Below are positions 1 through 10,286 of a stretch of 64,000 bases of DNA, one piece after another. Where the stretch lies: assembly GCF_025200715.1 (NCBI RefSeq), contig NZ_CP104144.1, positions 1,550,001 to 1,614,000 of the forward strand. Direction: 5' to 3'. The first letter of the stretch is position 1; each line of letters opens with the position of its first letter. This stretch comes from Rhizobium sullae. Its GTDB lineage: Bacteria; Pseudomonadota; Alphaproteobacteria; Rhizobiales; Rhizobiaceae. Made by a program: the position numbers and the translations under genes. The notes beneath the pieces were generated by a model. The model had not been told where the DNA came from. It saw nothing but the letters and a program-made list of their open reading frames with translations, and did not search any database.

Positions 1-882
1 CTCGCAATCGCCGCTTTTTTGCTGAGACGGCGGCAGGTCTCCGTACTGAGGATCGCCGGCGAGCAGGCGATGCGCGAGGAACTGGAACGGCGGGTCATTG
101 CCCGGACGGAGGAACTGAGCCGGGCGCGCGATCACTTACAGGCGGAAATTTCCGATCACCGCGATACCGAGCAGAAGCTGCAAATCGTGCAGCAGGAACT
201 CGTGCAGGCAAACCGGCTCGCCATCCTGGGGCAGGTCGCAGCCGGCGTCGCCCATGAAATCAACCAGCCGGTCGCCACCATCCGCGCTTATGCAGACAAT
301 GCCCGCGTCTTCCTCCAGCGAAAGCAATCGAGCCCGGCCCAGGAAAATCTAGGCGCCATTGCCCAGCTCACCGAACGGATCGGCACGATCACCGAGGAAC
401 TAAAAGCCTTTGCACGCAAGGGAAGGACGGCGGCCGAACCCGTCGAGCTGCGCGCCATCATCGAAGGTGCCGTCGTCTTGCTGAAGAGCCGGTTTGCCGG
501 GCAGTTGAATGCGCTCGACATCCGTCTGCCGCCGCCGGGTCTTTTCGTGCTCGGCAATCGAATCCGGCTGGAGCAGGTCCTGATCAATCTCTTCCAGAAC
601 GCCCTTGAGGCGCTCGAAGGCCGTGACGATGCGAAGGTGGAGATATCCGTTGCCGAAACGGCCGAGCACGTCGCTATTACTGTTTCGGACAATGGTCCCG
701 GCATTGCGCCGGCAGTCCTCGACACGCTGTTCACACCATTCCAGACATCTAAGGAAAAGGGCCTCGGGCTTGGTCTCGTCATTTCAAAGGATATTGTCGC
801 CGATTACGGCGGCCGGATCGATGTCACAAGCAGCGGCAACGGCACATGCTTTACCGTTCACCTTCTAAGGGCAACAGCATGA
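1..882 (+). CDS. dctB: C4-dicarboxylate sensor histidine kinase DctB, C-terminal part (5' end outside window)
   Basis: The reading frame is open from base 1, so the sensor half lies to the left. The visible 293 residues start at the end of a membrane segment, followed by a coiled-coil linker (about 20-75), the H-box with phospho-acceptor His ([12 protein letters not shown], about 85), the N-box ([12 protein letters not shown]), and G boxes SDNGPGI and [10 protein letters not shown]. DctB proteins sense periplasmic C4-dicarboxylates and phosphorylate DctD. The TGA stop overlaps the start of the next gene as ATGA, so the two are translationally coupled. The DctB assignment rests on the NtrB-like kinase type plus the adjacent DctD-like regulator. 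dctA, usually divergent from dctB, would lie outside the window. Confidence 0.88.
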   Translation, partial: LAIAAFLLRRRQVSVLRIAGEQAMREELERRVIARTEELSRARDHLQAEISDHRDTEQKLQIVQQELVQANRLAILGQVAAGVAHEINQPVATIRAYADNARVFLQRKQSSPAQENLGAIAQLTERIGTITEELKAFARKGRTAAEPVELRAIIEGAVVLLKSRFAGQLNALDIRLPPPGLFVLGNRIRLEQVLINLFQNALEALEGRDDAKVEISVAETAEHVAITVSDNGPGIAPAVLDTLFTPFQTSKEKGLGLGLVISKDIVADYGGRIDVTSSGNGTCFTVHLLRATA

Positions 883-2246
883 GCGATCCGTTATCGATCT
901 TTCTCATAGACGACGACAAGGACCTTCTCCGGGCCACCAAACAAACGCTGGAGCTTGCGGGCTTTAATGTTTCTGCCTTTTCGGCGGCGAGCGAAGCGCT
1001 TTCTGCCCTTAACTCCGATTTTGCAGGCGCAGTCGTCTCCGATATCCGCATGCCGCAGATTGACGGGCTGCAGCTTTTCAATCGCCTGCGCAAGGAAGAC
1101 GAGGACCTGCCGGTCATCCTGATCACTGGCCACGGCGATATTCCAATGGCGGTGAAGGCCATTCAGGATGGAGCTTACGACTTCATCACCAAGCCGTTTG
1201 CAACCGACAGGCTGGTCCAGGCCGTCAGAAGGGCTGTGGAAAAGCGCCGTCTCGTTCTGGAAAACAGGTCTTTGCGCCGGGCAGCCGACCAGGCCCGCGA
1301 CGACCTGCCGCTGATCGGCCAGACGGCGACCATGGAGCGGCTGCGCCGGACGTTGCGGCAGATCGCCGATACCGAGGTCGACGTGCTCGTCACGGGCGAA
1401 ACCGGCAGCGGCAAGGAAGTCGTCGCGAGCCTGCTGCATCGATGGAGCCGCAGGGCGTCAGGCAACTTCGTTGCACTCAACTGCGGGGCGCTGCCCGAAA
1501 CAGTCATCGAAAGCGAGCTCTTCGGCCACGAACCCGGCGCTTTCACCGGTGCGCAGAAGAAGCGCGTCGGGCGCATCGAGCATGCAAGCGGCGGCACGCT
1601 TTTTCTCGACGAGATCGAGAGCATGCCGCCCTCAACCCAGGTGCAGATGCTGCGGGTTCTCGAGATGCGGGAGGTGACGCCGCTCGGCACCAATGAGGTC
1701 CGGCCCGTTGACCTGCGCGTTGTCGCTGCGGCAAAGGTGGATCTCGCAGACCCGGGCCAGCGTGGTGATTTTCGCGAGGATCTCTATTACCGGCTCAATG
1801 TCGTCACTATCTCCATCCCGCCGCTTCGCGAGCGCCGCGACGACATTCCGCTTCTCTTTGGCCATTTTGCCGAGCGTGCGGCTTCTCGCTTCAAACGGGA
1901 GGTTCCGGCGATTTCGTCCGCCGTCCACCGTTATTTGCAGGATCATGGCTGGCCGGGAAACGTGCGCGAGCTGTCGCATTTTGCCGAACGCTTCGTTCTC
2001 GGCGTTGAGCAGGTTCCGGCAAATAGTTCCGATGCGGCGCCTGAGATGGGCGACGTGCTTCCGCTGCCCGAACGGCTGGACCTCTATGAAGCCAGCATCA
2101 TCCGCGAGGCGCTCGATGCCAATGACGGCGACGTCCGCCGCACGATTGCGGAGCTCGGCATACCGCGCAAGACTTTCTACGATAAGCTACAGCGCCACGG
2201 CATCGTCCGCAGTCAGTTCGCAGCATCCAAATCCGGGCAGGTTTAA
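879..2246 (+). CDS. dctD: C4-dicarboxylate transport response regulator DctD (sigma-54 activator)
   Basis: 455 residues with the three domains of NtrC-type activators. The receiver domain (1-120) has the acidic pocket IDDDKD and phospho-acceptor Asp in [10 protein letters not shown]. The AAA+ domain (about 145-370) has Walker A GETGSGKE and the sigma-54 contact loop GAFTGA. A Fis-type helix-turn-helix lies at the C-terminus ([20 protein letters not shown]). I chose the ATG inside the overlapping ATGA; an in-frame ATG 33 bases upstream lies within dctB. Family knowledge: phosphorylated DctD activates sigma-54 transcription of dctA, the dicarboxylate permease needed for symbiotic nitrogen fixation. 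Confidence 0.9.
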   Translation: MSDPLSIFLIDDDKDLLRATKQTLELAGFNVSAFSAASEALSALNSDFAGAVVSDIRMPQIDGLQLFNRLRKEDEDLPVILITGHGDIPMAVKAIQDGAYDFITKPFATDRLVQAVRRAVEKRRLVLENRSLRRAADQARDDLPLIGQTATMERLRRTLRQIADTEVDVLVTGETGSGKEVVASLLHRWSRRASGNFVALNCGALPETVIESELFGHEPGAFTGAQKKRVGRIEHASGGTLFLDEIESMPPSTQVQMLRVLEMREVTPLGTNEVRPVDLRVVAAAKVDLADPGQRGDFREDLYYRLNVVTISIPPLRERRDDIPLLFGHFAERAASRFKREVPAISSAVHRYLQDHGWPGNVRELSHFAERFVLGVEQVPANSSDAAPEMGDVLPLPERLDLYEASIIREALDANDGDVRRTIAELGIPRKTFYDKLQRHGIVRSQFAASKSGQV

Positions 2247-2639
2247 CAGAGCTAGCAAATGCCACCGGAGCCGGCTGCGTCCGTACCTCTAAACCTTGGC
2301 CGGCCAGAGTTTGGCGCGCAATGCTTCCGCAAGGTCTGCAGAAGACCTGCCATTCGACCACGATTTCGACATCGGGACTCGCAAAAATGAATGCTGCAGA
2401 ATCGCAAAAATCCGCGGCAAAGCAGGTCGTTCCATGCTGCTTTACAATCATGATTGGCAGCGCTACCATTGCTCGCGTGACGCCCGGGGAGGAGCCCGTC
2501 TGACGTCATCTGGATAGCGTATCGACATGCCTTGCCGGACCGGCAGCCGACTGCAGATCACAAGATCCGCAGCGGAGCGTCGACCATGCCGGCACCCATT
2601 CGATGCCAGTCCAAACATGGCAACAAATGGGAGGATTCG
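2247..2639. other. Intergenic region upstream of the sugar ABC operon
   Basis: About 390 bases between dctD and the importer operon. A GGGAGG ribosome-binding site lies just before the ATG at 2640. A 10-base direct repeat is listed separately. I saw no convincing terminator, sigma-54 promoter or gene. Confidence 0.5.
2379..2411. repeat. Direct repeat TCGCAAAAAT x2, period 23
   Basis: TCGCAAAAAT occurs at 2379-2388 and again at 2402-2411, about two helical turns apart, some 230 bases before the sugar transporter operon. Same-face direct repeats of this kind can be regulator sites. No matching regulator gene is adjacent, so the role is open. Confidence 0.35.
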
Positions 2640-3764
2640 ATGTACAAGACACTGGTCGGCGGCATCCTGGCCGCGGCTGCATTCACGCTTTCCCACTCCA
2701 CGGTTCTTGCCGAGCCGGAAATCGTCAGCGGGCCTGCGGCCGAAGCTGACTGCTTCGTGCCGTGGGCGGCCGAAACCAAATTCTTCAAGTTCCCCAAGAA
2801 GGACGGCCCATTCCGCATAGCGCTCGCCAACGGTTATATCGCCAATACCTGGCGCATTCAGATGATTCAGACGGCAAAGGCCTATGCGGCGCAGCCGGAC
2901 GTCGCCGCCAAGCTGAAGGAGTTCAAAGTCGTGTCGACCGGAGAGGACGTGCCCGCGCAGATCTCGGCAATCAACAACTTCATCGATTCAGGTTATGACG
3001 CCATCGTCGTCAATGCCCAGAACCCGACGGCATTCGGACCGGTCATCAAGCGCGCCAAACAGGCCGGCGTCATTCTGGTTGCCTTCGACAACATTCTTGA
3101 CACCGAAGACGCGATCAACGTCAATGTCGACCAGAAGGGTCTCGGCGTATTGTGGGCAAACTGGCTGGCAAAGCACTTGCCTGACGGTGGCAAGGTCCTC
3201 GAAGTGCGCGGCGTGGCCGGCACGTCGGTCGACACCGACCGCCACAACGGCATCCAGGAAACCTTCGCCGCGACCGGCAAGAAATGGGATGTCGTCGAAG
3301 TGCTCGGCAAATGGGACGATCCGACGGCGCAAAAGGCGACCGCTGACGCAATTGCCGTGCACAAGAAGTTCGACGGCATCACGGCGCAGGGCGGCGATAC
3401 CGGTGTCGTGCAGGCGATGATCGATGCCGGACATCCGTTCGTGCCTTTCGGGGGAGAGACGGAAAACGGCTTTCGCAAGTTCTGCGCCAAGCATGCCGCC
3501 GAAGGCCTGAAATGCTCGTCGGCCGGCACGGGACCCGCACAGGTGGCGGTTGCCATCAAGACGGCGATTGCCGCGCTCGAGGGCCAGGTCGTGCCGCAAT
3601 CCATCAAACTGCCGCTGGCAATCGTTGAAGACCCTAATTTCAAGGCAGGCCAGGATTTCTATCCCGACCAATCCGACAATTTCTTCGTCGGAAACGCGTT
3701 CCCGACCTGCGGCATCAACTTCACGGCCCAGGAGATCATGGGGCAGTCGAAGGAAAACCAGTAG
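2640..3764 (+). CDS. Sugar-type ABC transporter periplasmic substrate-binding protein
   Basis: 374 residues with a signal peptide (MYKTLVGGILAAAAF then cleavage near VLAEP) and a periplasmic-binding-protein type I fold (Peripla_BP_4, ribose/galactose group): IALANGYIANTWRIQMIQTA, then segments of the form GYDAIVVNAQNP, GVILVAFDN and GDTGVVQAMIDAG. It should capture a sugar or related ligand and deliver it to the ATPase and permeases downstream. The ATG at 2640 has GGGAGG 6-7 bases upstream and gives a clean signal peptide; in-frame ATGs at 2532 and 2586 do not. Three Cys residues near the C-terminal half are unusual for the family. The substrate cannot be read from sequence. Confidence 0.85.
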   Translation: MYKTLVGGILAAAAFTLSHSTVLAEPEIVSGPAAEADCFVPWAAETKFFKFPKKDGPFRIALANGYIANTWRIQMIQTAKAYAAQPDVAAKLKEFKVVSTGEDVPAQISAINNFIDSGYDAIVVNAQNPTAFGPVIKRAKQAGVILVAFDNILDTEDAINVNVDQKGLGVLWANWLAKHLPDGGKVLEVRGVAGTSVDTDRHNGIQETFAATGKKWDVVEVLGKWDDPTAQKATADAIAVHKKFDGITAQGGDTGVVQAMIDAGHPFVPFGGETENGFRKFCAKHAAEGLKCSSAGTGPAQVAVAIKTAIAALEGQVVPQSIKLPLAIVEDPNFKAGQDFYPDQSDNFFVGNAFPTCGINFTAQEIMGQSKENQ

Positions 3765-3793
3765 ACCGGGTCCAAGCCGATCGCTTGAACGGC

Positions 3794-3817
3794 GCGCCGC
3801 GGCCTTGCCCGCGGCGC
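3794..3817 (+). other. GC-rich stem-loop between binding-protein and ATPase genes
   Basis: A perfect 9-base-pair stem: GCGCCGCGG at 3794-3802, loop CCTTGC, CCGCGGCGC at 3809-3817. No T-run follows, so it is not a standard terminator. In ABC importer operons such hairpins often protect the upstream mRNA and raise binding-protein levels over membrane components; that role is inferred here. Confidence 0.6.
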
Positions 3818-3845
3818 ACATGAAAAACCGGCCTTGAGGAACCTT

Positions 3846-5399
3846 ATGACCGCACCAGAGATACCGGCAGCAACGCCCCTTTTTCAGATGAGTGGTGTTT
3901 CGAAGCGTTACGGCGGCGTTCACGCGCTGGAAAATGCCGAGCTTGCCGTGGAACCGGGACGGATCCACGCCATTCTCGGCGAGAATGGCGCTGGCAAGTC
4001 GACCCTCATAAAGATCATGGCAGGCGTCGTCGCGCCCGACGAGGGCCGGATGCTGCTCGAAGGACGTCCGGTCAGTTTCAGATCCCCCGCGGAGGCCTCT
4101 GCTGCCGGCGTCACCTGCGTGTTCCAGGAGCTTTCGCTCATTCCCGATTTGAGCGTAGCCGACAACATCTGCATCGCCGCGCCGCCACGGCGCTTCGGCC
4201 TGATCGATCGCAAGGCCCAGCGTGCGGTCGCCGAGGAGATGCTCGCCCGGGCAGGCGCCGAGGACATTCATCCGCGGGCGCTGGTCAAGGATCTATCATT
4301 GTCGCGCCGGCAACTCGTCGAGATCGCCAAGGCGCTTGCGTGGAAGCCGCGCATTCTGATCCTCGACGAGGGAACGTCGGCGCTGACGGCAGCAGATGTC
4401 GCCAAGGTCTTTTCGGTATTGAGGCGGCTGAGGTCGGAAGGACTGGCGCTGCTTTATATTTCGCACCGCATGCAGGAGATCGCCGAATTGGCCGACGAAT
4501 GCACGGTTTTGCGCAACGGCCGCAACGTCATGCATTTTGCGGCCGGGACGCGCAGCGACAACGAGATCGTCGAAATGATGATCGGCCGCGAATATAGCAA
4601 CGCCTTCCCGCCGAAGCCGACACGAGCGGCCGCCGATACGCCTCCTCCGCCTCTTGAATGCCGCAATCTCGGCTGGGGGGACAGCCTGCGCGACATTTCG
4701 CTCACGGTCGGCAAGGGTGAAGTCGTCGGCCTTGGCGGTCTGGACGGGCAAGGGCAGCGCGAACTGCTGCTTGCCCTTTTCGGCGTACTTCGCGGCACAA
4801 CCGGCGCTGTCCTTGTTGATGGCAAGGCCGTCGCGCTCGCCAGTCCGGCGGCGGCGCGCTCAAGGCATATCGGCATGGCACTCATCCCCGAGGATCGCAA
4901 GACCGAAGGTTTGATGCTGCCGATGACAGTCCGAGAAAATCTCTCCTTCGCAGTTCTGGACCGGGTCTCCAAGGGGGGCGTCATAGACCGGGAAAAAGAA
5001 GAACAGTTGATCGATGAGATGGTGCAGTTGCTGGCGATCAAGACGGCCGGCCTCGACATCCCGGTCGGTGCGCTCTCCGGCGGCAATCAGCAAAAGGTCG
5101 TCATTGCCAAGTGGCTGATGCGCCGGCCGCGCATCATTCTCCTCAACGATCCGACACGCGGCATCGATGTCGGCACCAAACAGGAAATCTACCAATTGCT
5201 CCGGCGGCTTGCCGAAGCAGGCGCGGCCATCCTGTTCTATTCGACGGATTATGACGAGCTGATCGGCTGCTGCGATCGTGTCCTGGTATTCTACAATGGC
5301 AGCATCGTGCGCGAGTTGAAGGATAGCGGCATCACGCAGCATGCGTTGGTCGCCAGCGCACTCAACGTCGAGGGCGAAAAGGCGGAGAGCGCGGCATGA
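3846..5399 (+). CDS. Sugar ABC transporter ATP-binding protein (double ATPase, RbsA/MglA type)
   Basis: 517 residues holding two fused ATPase domains, as in RbsA, MglA and AraG. The N-terminal domain has Walker A GENGAGKST and Walker B ILILDEG; its signature motif is LSLSRRQLVEIAKAL, degenerate as usual. The C-terminal domain starts with a degenerate Walker A (GLDGQGQRE) and carries signature LSGGNQQKVVIAKWL and Walker B-like ILLNDPTRGIDVG. Start chosen at the ATG after TTGAGGAACCTT. The stop overlaps the next start (ATGA). It energises the two permeases that follow. Confidence 0.9.
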   Translation: MTAPEIPAATPLFQMSGVSKRYGGVHALENAELAVEPGRIHAILGENGAGKSTLIKIMAGVVAPDEGRMLLEGRPVSFRSPAEASAAGVTCVFQELSLIPDLSVADNICIAAPPRRFGLIDRKAQRAVAEEMLARAGAEDIHPRALVKDLSLSRRQLVEIAKALAWKPRILILDEGTSALTAADVAKVFSVLRRLRSEGLALLYISHRMQEIAELADECTVLRNGRNVMHFAAGTRSDNEIVEMMIGREYSNAFPPKPTRAAADTPPPPLECRNLGWGDSLRDISLTVGKGEVVGLGGLDGQGQRELLLALFGVLRGTTGAVLVDGKAVALASPAAARSRHIGMALIPEDRKTEGLMLPMTVRENLSFAVLDRVSKGGVIDREKEEQLIDEMVQLLAIKTAGLDIPVGALSGGNQQKVVIAKWLMRRPRIILLNDPTRGIDVGTKQEIYQLLRRLAEAGAAILFYSTDYDELIGCCDRVLVFYNGSIVRELKDSGITQHALVASALNVEGEKAESAA

Positions 5400-6376
5400 A
5401 GGAATGGCGTTACCGGTTGAACGAACGGCGCGGCACGCTGATGGCGGCCGGCATTTTTCTCGTCATGTTCGCCATCTATGTCTCCAATCATCCCGCCGGA
5501 TTGACGGCCAATGTCGTGCAGACCGCCGCCAACAAGGGTGTTCTGCTCGCCTTTGTGGCGATGGCGCAGACGCTGATCGTGATCACGGCGGGCATCGACC
5601 TATCGGTTGGCATGATCTTCATCCTCACCAATGCGCTGGCCTCCTGGATCGTCCTCGGCACGCCGATCGAAACGGCCTTCGGCGTCATCGCCGTGCTGGC
5701 CACGGGCCTTGCCTGCGGGGCATTGAACGGCCTGATCGTCATTTATGGCAGATTGCAGCCGATTGTCGCCACCATCGCGACGGGCGCGGTCTTCTTCGGG
5801 ATCGCCCTGCTGCTGCGGCCCTTTCCCGGCGGCTCGGTCAATGAGGGCCTGGCCGATATCATGACCGGCAAGGTCTTCGGGCTCGTACCTGCCAGCCTGG
5901 TCGCTCTGACTGCCGTCGTTCTCGTCATTTGGGTGCCGTTCAGCCGGTCGATCATCGGGCGGGCGGCCTATGCATCCGGCTCGTCGGAGATTGCGGCCTA
6001 CATGTCCGGGCTGCCGATCCGCCGCGCCAAGTTTACAGCCTACGCGCTGGCCGGCCTTCTTGCCTCGATCGGCGGGCTGTTCCTCACCTTCTTCACCTTT
6101 ACCGGCGAGGCAGCTCTTGCCAGCGGTAACGCCTATACGCTCTTTTCAATCGCCTCGGTCGTGCTTGGCGGCGTATCCTTGTTTGGCGGCAAGGGTAGCG
6201 CGATCGGTGCGATCTTCGGAGCGCTCGCCTTCCGCACCATCGGTGACCTGCTTTTCGTCTTCGATTTCGATCCGCTGTGGCAGCCGCTGTTCCAGGGCGT
6301 GGTGCTGCTCGTCGCCGTCAGCCTCGGAGCGTTCGGATTGTTCCGCGTCCGCAATCGCCTGGAGTGGTTCGGATGA
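5396..6376 (+). CDS. Sugar ABC transporter permease (RbsC family), first subunit
   Basis: 326 residues of mostly hydrophobic segments, belonging to the BPD_transp_2 (RbsC/XylH) family. Diagnostic stretches include TLIVITAGIDLSVG and the C-terminal SVVLGGVSLFGGKGS. It forms half of the inner-membrane channel. It overlaps the ATPase gene upstream and the second permease downstream by four bases each, so the genes are clearly one operon. Confidence 0.9.
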   Translation: MKEWRYRLNERRGTLMAAGIFLVMFAIYVSNHPAGLTANVVQTAANKGVLLAFVAMAQTLIVITAGIDLSVGMIFILTNALASWIVLGTPIETAFGVIAVLATGLACGALNGLIVIYGRLQPIVATIATGAVFFGIALLLRPFPGGSVNEGLADIMTGKVFGLVPASLVALTAVVLVIWVPFSRSIIGRAAYASGSSEIAAYMSGLPIRRAKFTAYALAGLLASIGGLFLTFFTFTGEAALASGNAYTLFSIASVVLGGVSLFGGKGSAIGAIFGALAFRTIGDLLFVFDFDPLWQPLFQGVVLLVAVSLGAFGLFRVRNRLEWFG

Positions 6377-7359
6377 GCAATGTAACGCGAGAAGAGCCCG
6401 TGAGCCTTCTTTCGAAATCCGTGCGCCGGCTCGATCCGGCGATCGCGACAGCCTTCGGCTGCATCATCCTCCTGCTGATCATCGGAAGTTTCTATTCGAG
6501 GAGCTTCCTGTCCCCGGAATATCTCCTGCAGCAGTTGAAAGTGGCATCCTTCCTTGGCGTTATTGCCACCGGCATGATGATCGTCATCCTGCTCGGCCAG
6601 ATCGATCTTTCCGTTCCATGGTCGGTCGCCGTCGGCGGAATGATGGCTTGTGCGGCCGCCGCCTATGGTCCTGCAGGCGAGATTCTTGCTGTTCCCTTCG
6701 GCATTGTCTGCGGCATGGCGATCGGGCTTACGAACGGGATCGGCGTCGCTTATCTGCGCATCCCCTCGATGATCATCACGCTGGCGACCAACGCCGTCGC
6801 TCAAGGGTTGATGGTCCTTTATACCGGCGGTTTCTCGCCGCAGGATTCAGCAACGTCCGCGATGCGTTATCTCGCAACCGGCTTTCTTGTGCCTGGCATA
6901 CCCAACGCCGTACTCATCTGGGCAGTGGTCGGCGCCTGCACGGTCTTTGCCCTCACACGTACGACATTCGGCCGCTCCGTCTACGGCATCGGCAACCGGG
7001 AGAGCGCGGCCTATCTTTCCGGCATTAACACCCGCCGGATCGTCCTCATCGCCTTCATCGCTTCCGGGGCACTTAGCGCCTTTGGCGGCGCCCTACTTGC
7101 CGGCTATGCATCGAAGGCGGCCCAATCGATGGGCGATACCTATCTACTGCCTTCGATCGCCGCCGTCGTGCTCGGCGGAACATCCATTCTCGGCGGCAAG
7201 GGCTCCTATGTCGGCACGGTTGCCGGCGTGATCTTAATTACGCTCCTGCAATCGATCCTCTCGGTCATGCAGATGCCGGAGGCCGGGCGGCAGATCATCT
7301 ACGGCATGGTCATCATCGCGATGTTACTGCTTTATGGCCGCAGCCCTGCCAACCGGTGA
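6373..7359 (+). CDS. Sugar ABC transporter permease (RbsC family), second subunit
   Basis: 328 residues, same family as the previous gene: MMIVILLGQIDLSVPWSVAV near residue 75 and AAVVLGGTSILGGKGSYVG near residue 275. The two distinct permeases suggest a heterodimeric channel. Start chosen at the ATG overlapping the previous TGA, preceded by GGAG. No sugar enzyme or regulator accompanies the operon, so the substrate is unknown. It ends 34 bases from the convergent bioZ. Confidence 0.9.
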   Translation: MSNVTREEPVSLLSKSVRRLDPAIATAFGCIILLLIIGSFYSRSFLSPEYLLQQLKVASFLGVIATGMMIVILLGQIDLSVPWSVAVGGMMACAAAAYGPAGEILAVPFGIVCGMAIGLTNGIGVAYLRIPSMIITLATNAVAQGLMVLYTGGFSPQDSATSAMRYLATGFLVPGIPNAVLIWAVVGACTVFALTRTTFGRSVYGIGNRESAAYLSGINTRRIVLIAFIASGALSAFGGALLAGYASKAAQSMGDTYLLPSIAAVVLGGTSILGGKGSYVGTVAGVILITLLQSILSVMQMPEAGRQIIYGMVIIAMLLLYGRSPANR

Positions 7360-7393
7360 TCTGGGCCCGTTGGCTTTATCCAGCGTCAGGGTC

Positions 7394-8383
7394 TCAGAAT
7401 CCGAGCACCACGGCACCACCGGTCAATCCAGCACCCGCAGCGGCCAGAAGCACCGTTTCCCCGGAAGCAAAACGACGTTCTTCGTTGGTAATCGACAGCG
7501 ACAGGGGAATGGTTGCGGCAGACGAGTTTCCGTAATCACCAATCGTGCTGACGGCCTTCTTGGCTGGTATGCCCAGCTTCTCGCATACAGCGCTGAATAT
7601 CCGCGTGTTGGCCTGATGCGGGACGAACCGGCTGACATCCTCGACCGCGACACGCGACTGATCGAGCGCCCGCATTGAGGTGGCCGTCATCATCTCGACG
7701 GCGCGCGAAAACACCTCGCGTCCATCGCGCATCGTCATGAGAAAATCCTCCGCCCTCATGCCCGGCGCAAAGGGGCGGCTGCTGCCTCCGGCGGCAATCG
7801 AGATCAAGTCATAGCCGCTTCCGTCAGCAATAAGATCGACGCCGAGGAGACCGGTGCCGGATCCCGTTGACGGCGAAAGCACGACCGCACCGGCAGCATC
7901 GGCAAACAGAACCGAGCTTGCGCGCTCGGCCGGGTTGATCCGGCGGCTCAAGATGTTCGCCGCAACGACGAGCACCGGTCGTCCCTGGGTGCGGACAAAG
8001 CCGTCGGCGAGCGTCAGCGCATAAAGAAAACCCGAGCAGGCGCCTGCAAGATCGATCGCTCCGGAATTCGTAAGGCCGAGGTGATGGGCAAGCAAGGGGG
8101 CGGACGGCGGCAGCAAATGGTCAGGGGTCGAGGTTGCAAGCAGCGTCAAGGCGATTTCGGCCCGGTCGACACCTGCATCGCTAAGCGCCATGGCGCCGGC
8201 GTTGGCCGCCAAAGCGCTAAGCGTATCACCCTCTTCCGCCCAGTATCTGGAGAGAATGCCCGTACGACGTTCGATCCAGCCGGATTCGAGGTCAAGGGCC
8301 GTCTCGATCTCGCTGTTGTCGACCCGTCGCCCCGGCACGCTGTGACCGAAGCCTGCCAGCCGCGACGACCTCACAATCGACAT
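7394..8383 (-). CDS. bioZ: BioZ, 3-ketoacyl-ACP synthase III-like enzyme of biotin synthesis
   Basis: 329 residues of the FabH/KAS III family with the Cys-His-Asn triad visible: Cys in [13 protein letters not shown], His in FVPHQANTR, Asn in [12 protein letters not shown]. As the last gene of a bio operon it matches BioZ of Agrobacterium and Mesorhizobium, shown to condense glutaryl-CoA (from lysine breakdown) with malonyl-ACP to start pimeloyl-ACP synthesis. This would replace the BioC-BioH route. Its start lies 13 bases inside the end of bioA. A house-keeping FabH is the only real alternative, and the operon position argues against it. Confidence 0.88.
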   Translation of the reverse strand: MSIVRSSRLAGFGHSVPGRRVDNSEIETALDLESGWIERRTGILSRYWAEEGDTLSALAANAGAMALSDAGVDRAEIALTLLATSTPDHLLPPSAPLLAHHLGLTNSGAIDLAGACSGFLYALTLADGFVRTQGRPVLVVAANILSRRINPAERASSVLFADAAGAVVLSPSTGSGTGLLGVDLIADGSGYDLISIAAGGSSRPFAPGMRAEDFLMTMRDGREVFSRAVEMMTATSMRALDQSRVAVEDVSRFVPHQANTRIFSAVCEKLGIPAKKAVSTIGDYGNSSAATIPLSLSITNEERRFASGETVLLAAAGAGLTGGAVVLGF

Positions 8384-9651
8384 GCGGGTGCTCCAAATTG
8401 CGAGGCGGCTTCCCCGATCGCGTCATAGGCCCGGCCGAGCTCTTCGGCGGTGACGCAATAGGGCGGCATCAGGTAGATGACGTTGCCGAGCGGCCGGATC
8501 AGCAGACCACGTTCACGGAAGAACGCGCGCAGCTTCGGCCCGACGTTTGCCAAGTAGCCGTAGCCACCGACTCCCACATTGAGGTCGAGAGCAGCAATCG
8601 TTCCCTTTTGCCGGACGTTCCGGAAGCGCGTGTCCGCGGCGAAGCGGGCCAAAGGCCCGCGATGCGCCTCCGCGAGAGTATCGATCCGCGCCTTGACCGG
8701 CTCATCCCGCCAGACCGCAAGATTGGCAAGGGCTGCTGCGCAGGCGATCGGATTGGCCGTGTAGGAACTTGAATGGAAGAAGGTCTTGCGGCGGTCGGAA
8801 GAGAGATGGGCCTCGAATATTTCCGCCGTGCACAAAGTCGCCGCCAACGGCAGAGCGCCCCCTGTGAGGCCTTTCGACGTGCAGAGAATATCCGGCGTGA
8901 TCGCAGCCTGTTCGCAGGCAAAAAGCGTTCCCGTTCGCCCCCAGCCGGTCATCACCTCATCGGCGATGAGAAGCGTTCCATGACGCTCGGCAATCTCCTT
9001 GAGGCCGGCAAGAAGCGACGGTGGATACATCTTCATGCCGCCTGCCCCGAGAATGAGCGGCTCGACCAGCAGGGCTGCGACTTCGCCTGACCGGCAGATG
9101 CACTCGAAGGCATCGAGCGTTTCCAGCTCGCGGCCCACCGCTGGAAACGGCAACCGGTCGACGGCAAAAAGCAGCGGTTCGTAAGCGGCATTGAACACGC
9201 CGCGCTCGCCCGCTGACATCGTGCCGATCGTGTCGCCATGATAGGCATGCTCCATGACCGCGATACGATTGCGCCGCTCACCTTTATTGTGGAAAAAACC
9301 GAGCGCCATCTTCAGCGCGACCTCGACTGCGGTCGATCCGCTGTCGGAGTAAAAAACATGGGCCAGGCCCGGCGGCGCAACGGCGATCAGGCCCTCGGCC
9401 AGCTCTTCGGCCGGCGCATGTGTGTATTCGGCGAAGATGAGCTGGTCATAGCGCTCCGCAGCGGCAGTAATCGCCTTCATGATCGTAGGGTGCCGGTGGG
9501 CGTGGGTGATCACCCACCAGGACGAGATGGCGTCGAGAACGTGGTTGCCGTCCTCGTCGATGAGGTAAGCGCCTGCCGTTTCCACGATCCGCTTCATCGG
9601 CGGTTCCAGCGCGTGCTGGGTGAAGGGATGCCATACGACCGAGCGTGTCAT
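8371..9651 (-). CDS. bioA: Adenosylmethionine-8-amino-7-oxononanoate aminotransferase BioA
   Basis: 426 residues, class III PLP aminotransferase starting with the BioA-typical WHPFTQHA. It has [13 protein letters not shown], the PLP-region [11 protein letters not shown], and the Schiff-base Lys in CTSKGLTGG. It converts KAPA to DAPA with S-adenosylmethionine as amino donor. The start is the ATG that overlaps the bioD stop as ATGA; an upstream in-frame ATG lies inside bioD. It overlaps bioZ at its 3' end. Confidence 0.94.
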   Translation of the reverse strand: MTRSVVWHPFTQHALEPPMKRIVETAGAYLIDEDGNHVLDAISSWWVITHAHRHPTIMKAITAAAERYDQLIFAEYTHAPAEELAEGLIAVAPPGLAHVFYSDSGSTAVEVALKMALGFFHNKGERRNRIAVMEHAYHGDTIGTMSAGERGVFNAAYEPLLFAVDRLPFPAVGRELETLDAFECICRSGEVAALLVEPLILGAGGMKMYPPSLLAGLKEIAERHGTLLIADEVMTGWGRTGTLFACEQAAITPDILCTSKGLTGGALPLAATLCTAEIFEAHLSSDRRKTFFHSSSYTANPIACAAALANLAVWRDEPVKARIDTLAEAHRGPLARFAADTRFRNVRQKGTIAALDLNVGVGGYGYLANVGPKLRAFFRERGLLIRPLGNVIYLMPPYCVTAEELGRAYDAIGEAASQFGAPACRL

Positions 9652-10286
9652 GCCAGCGCTCCCTTGATGTGCTCGATATCGACGTTTCTGCTGAAGGCTT
9701 CGCGCAGTGTCTCGGGCGTGACGGTCGGCAACCACGGCAGGCGGCCAAGCGAGCGAACTCCCCCGATCTCGGCAATGACCCGCTGCGTTTCGGCGTTCTC
9801 GTCACCGATGAAGGCAATCCCAAGGATCGGGATTGCGCGGTGCTTCAGCGCCTCGAGCGACAGCAGCGCATGATTGATTGTCCCGAGCGCAGTCCTGGCG
9901 CAGAGAATGACAGGAACCTGCCAGCCGGCAAAAACATCCGCGAATAACAGCCGGTCAGTAAGCGGCACGAGCAGGCCGCCGGCACCTTCCACGATCAGCG
10001 GCTCATCGGTTTCAGGCAGGGCCAATCGGTCGGAGGCAATCGTAATGCCGTCGCGCCTCGCAGAAAGATGCGGGGATGCCGGCGTCTTCAGCCTATAGGC
10101 CTCCGGAATGATCCGCGCGGGAAGAACCCCGCCAAGCCGCATGACGGTTTGGCTGTCGGTCTCTTCCTCAAGTCCCGATTGCACCGGTTTCCAATAATAG
10201 CCGTCGAGAGCTTGCGTCAGTGCCGCGGCGAACATGGTCTTGCCGATCCCGGTATCCGTGCCGGTGACAACGTAACGCTTCGTCAC
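9648..10286 (-). CDS. bioD: Dethiobiotin synthetase BioD
   Basis: 212 residues with the P-loop [11 protein letters not shown] near the N-terminus, KPVQSG, and [10 protein letters not shown], the standard BioD landmarks. It closes the ureido ring of dethiobiotin from DAPA, CO2 and ATP. Its start overlaps the bioF stop by four bases and its stop overlaps the bioA start. Confidence 0.94.
   Translation of the reverse strand: MTKRYVVTGTDTGIGKTMFAAALTQALDGYYWKPVQSGLEEETDSQTVMRLGGVLPARIIPEAYRLKTPASPHLSARRDGITIASDRLALPETDEPLIVEGAGGLLVPLTDRLLFADVFAGWQVPVILCARTALGTINHALLSLEALKHRAIPILGIAFIGDENAETQRVIAEIGGVRSLGRLPWLPTVTPETLREAFSRNVDIEHIKGALA

Noticed and set aside
2306..2330. Sigma-54 promoter upstream of the sugar operon (TGGCGCG...)
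   Set aside because: The GG and GC elements are not 10 bases apart, as sigma-54 requires.
2532..2639. Longer start of the first sugar-binding protein
   Set aside because: The added residues are hydrophilic and would block the signal peptide; the ATG at 2640 has a better ribosome-binding site.
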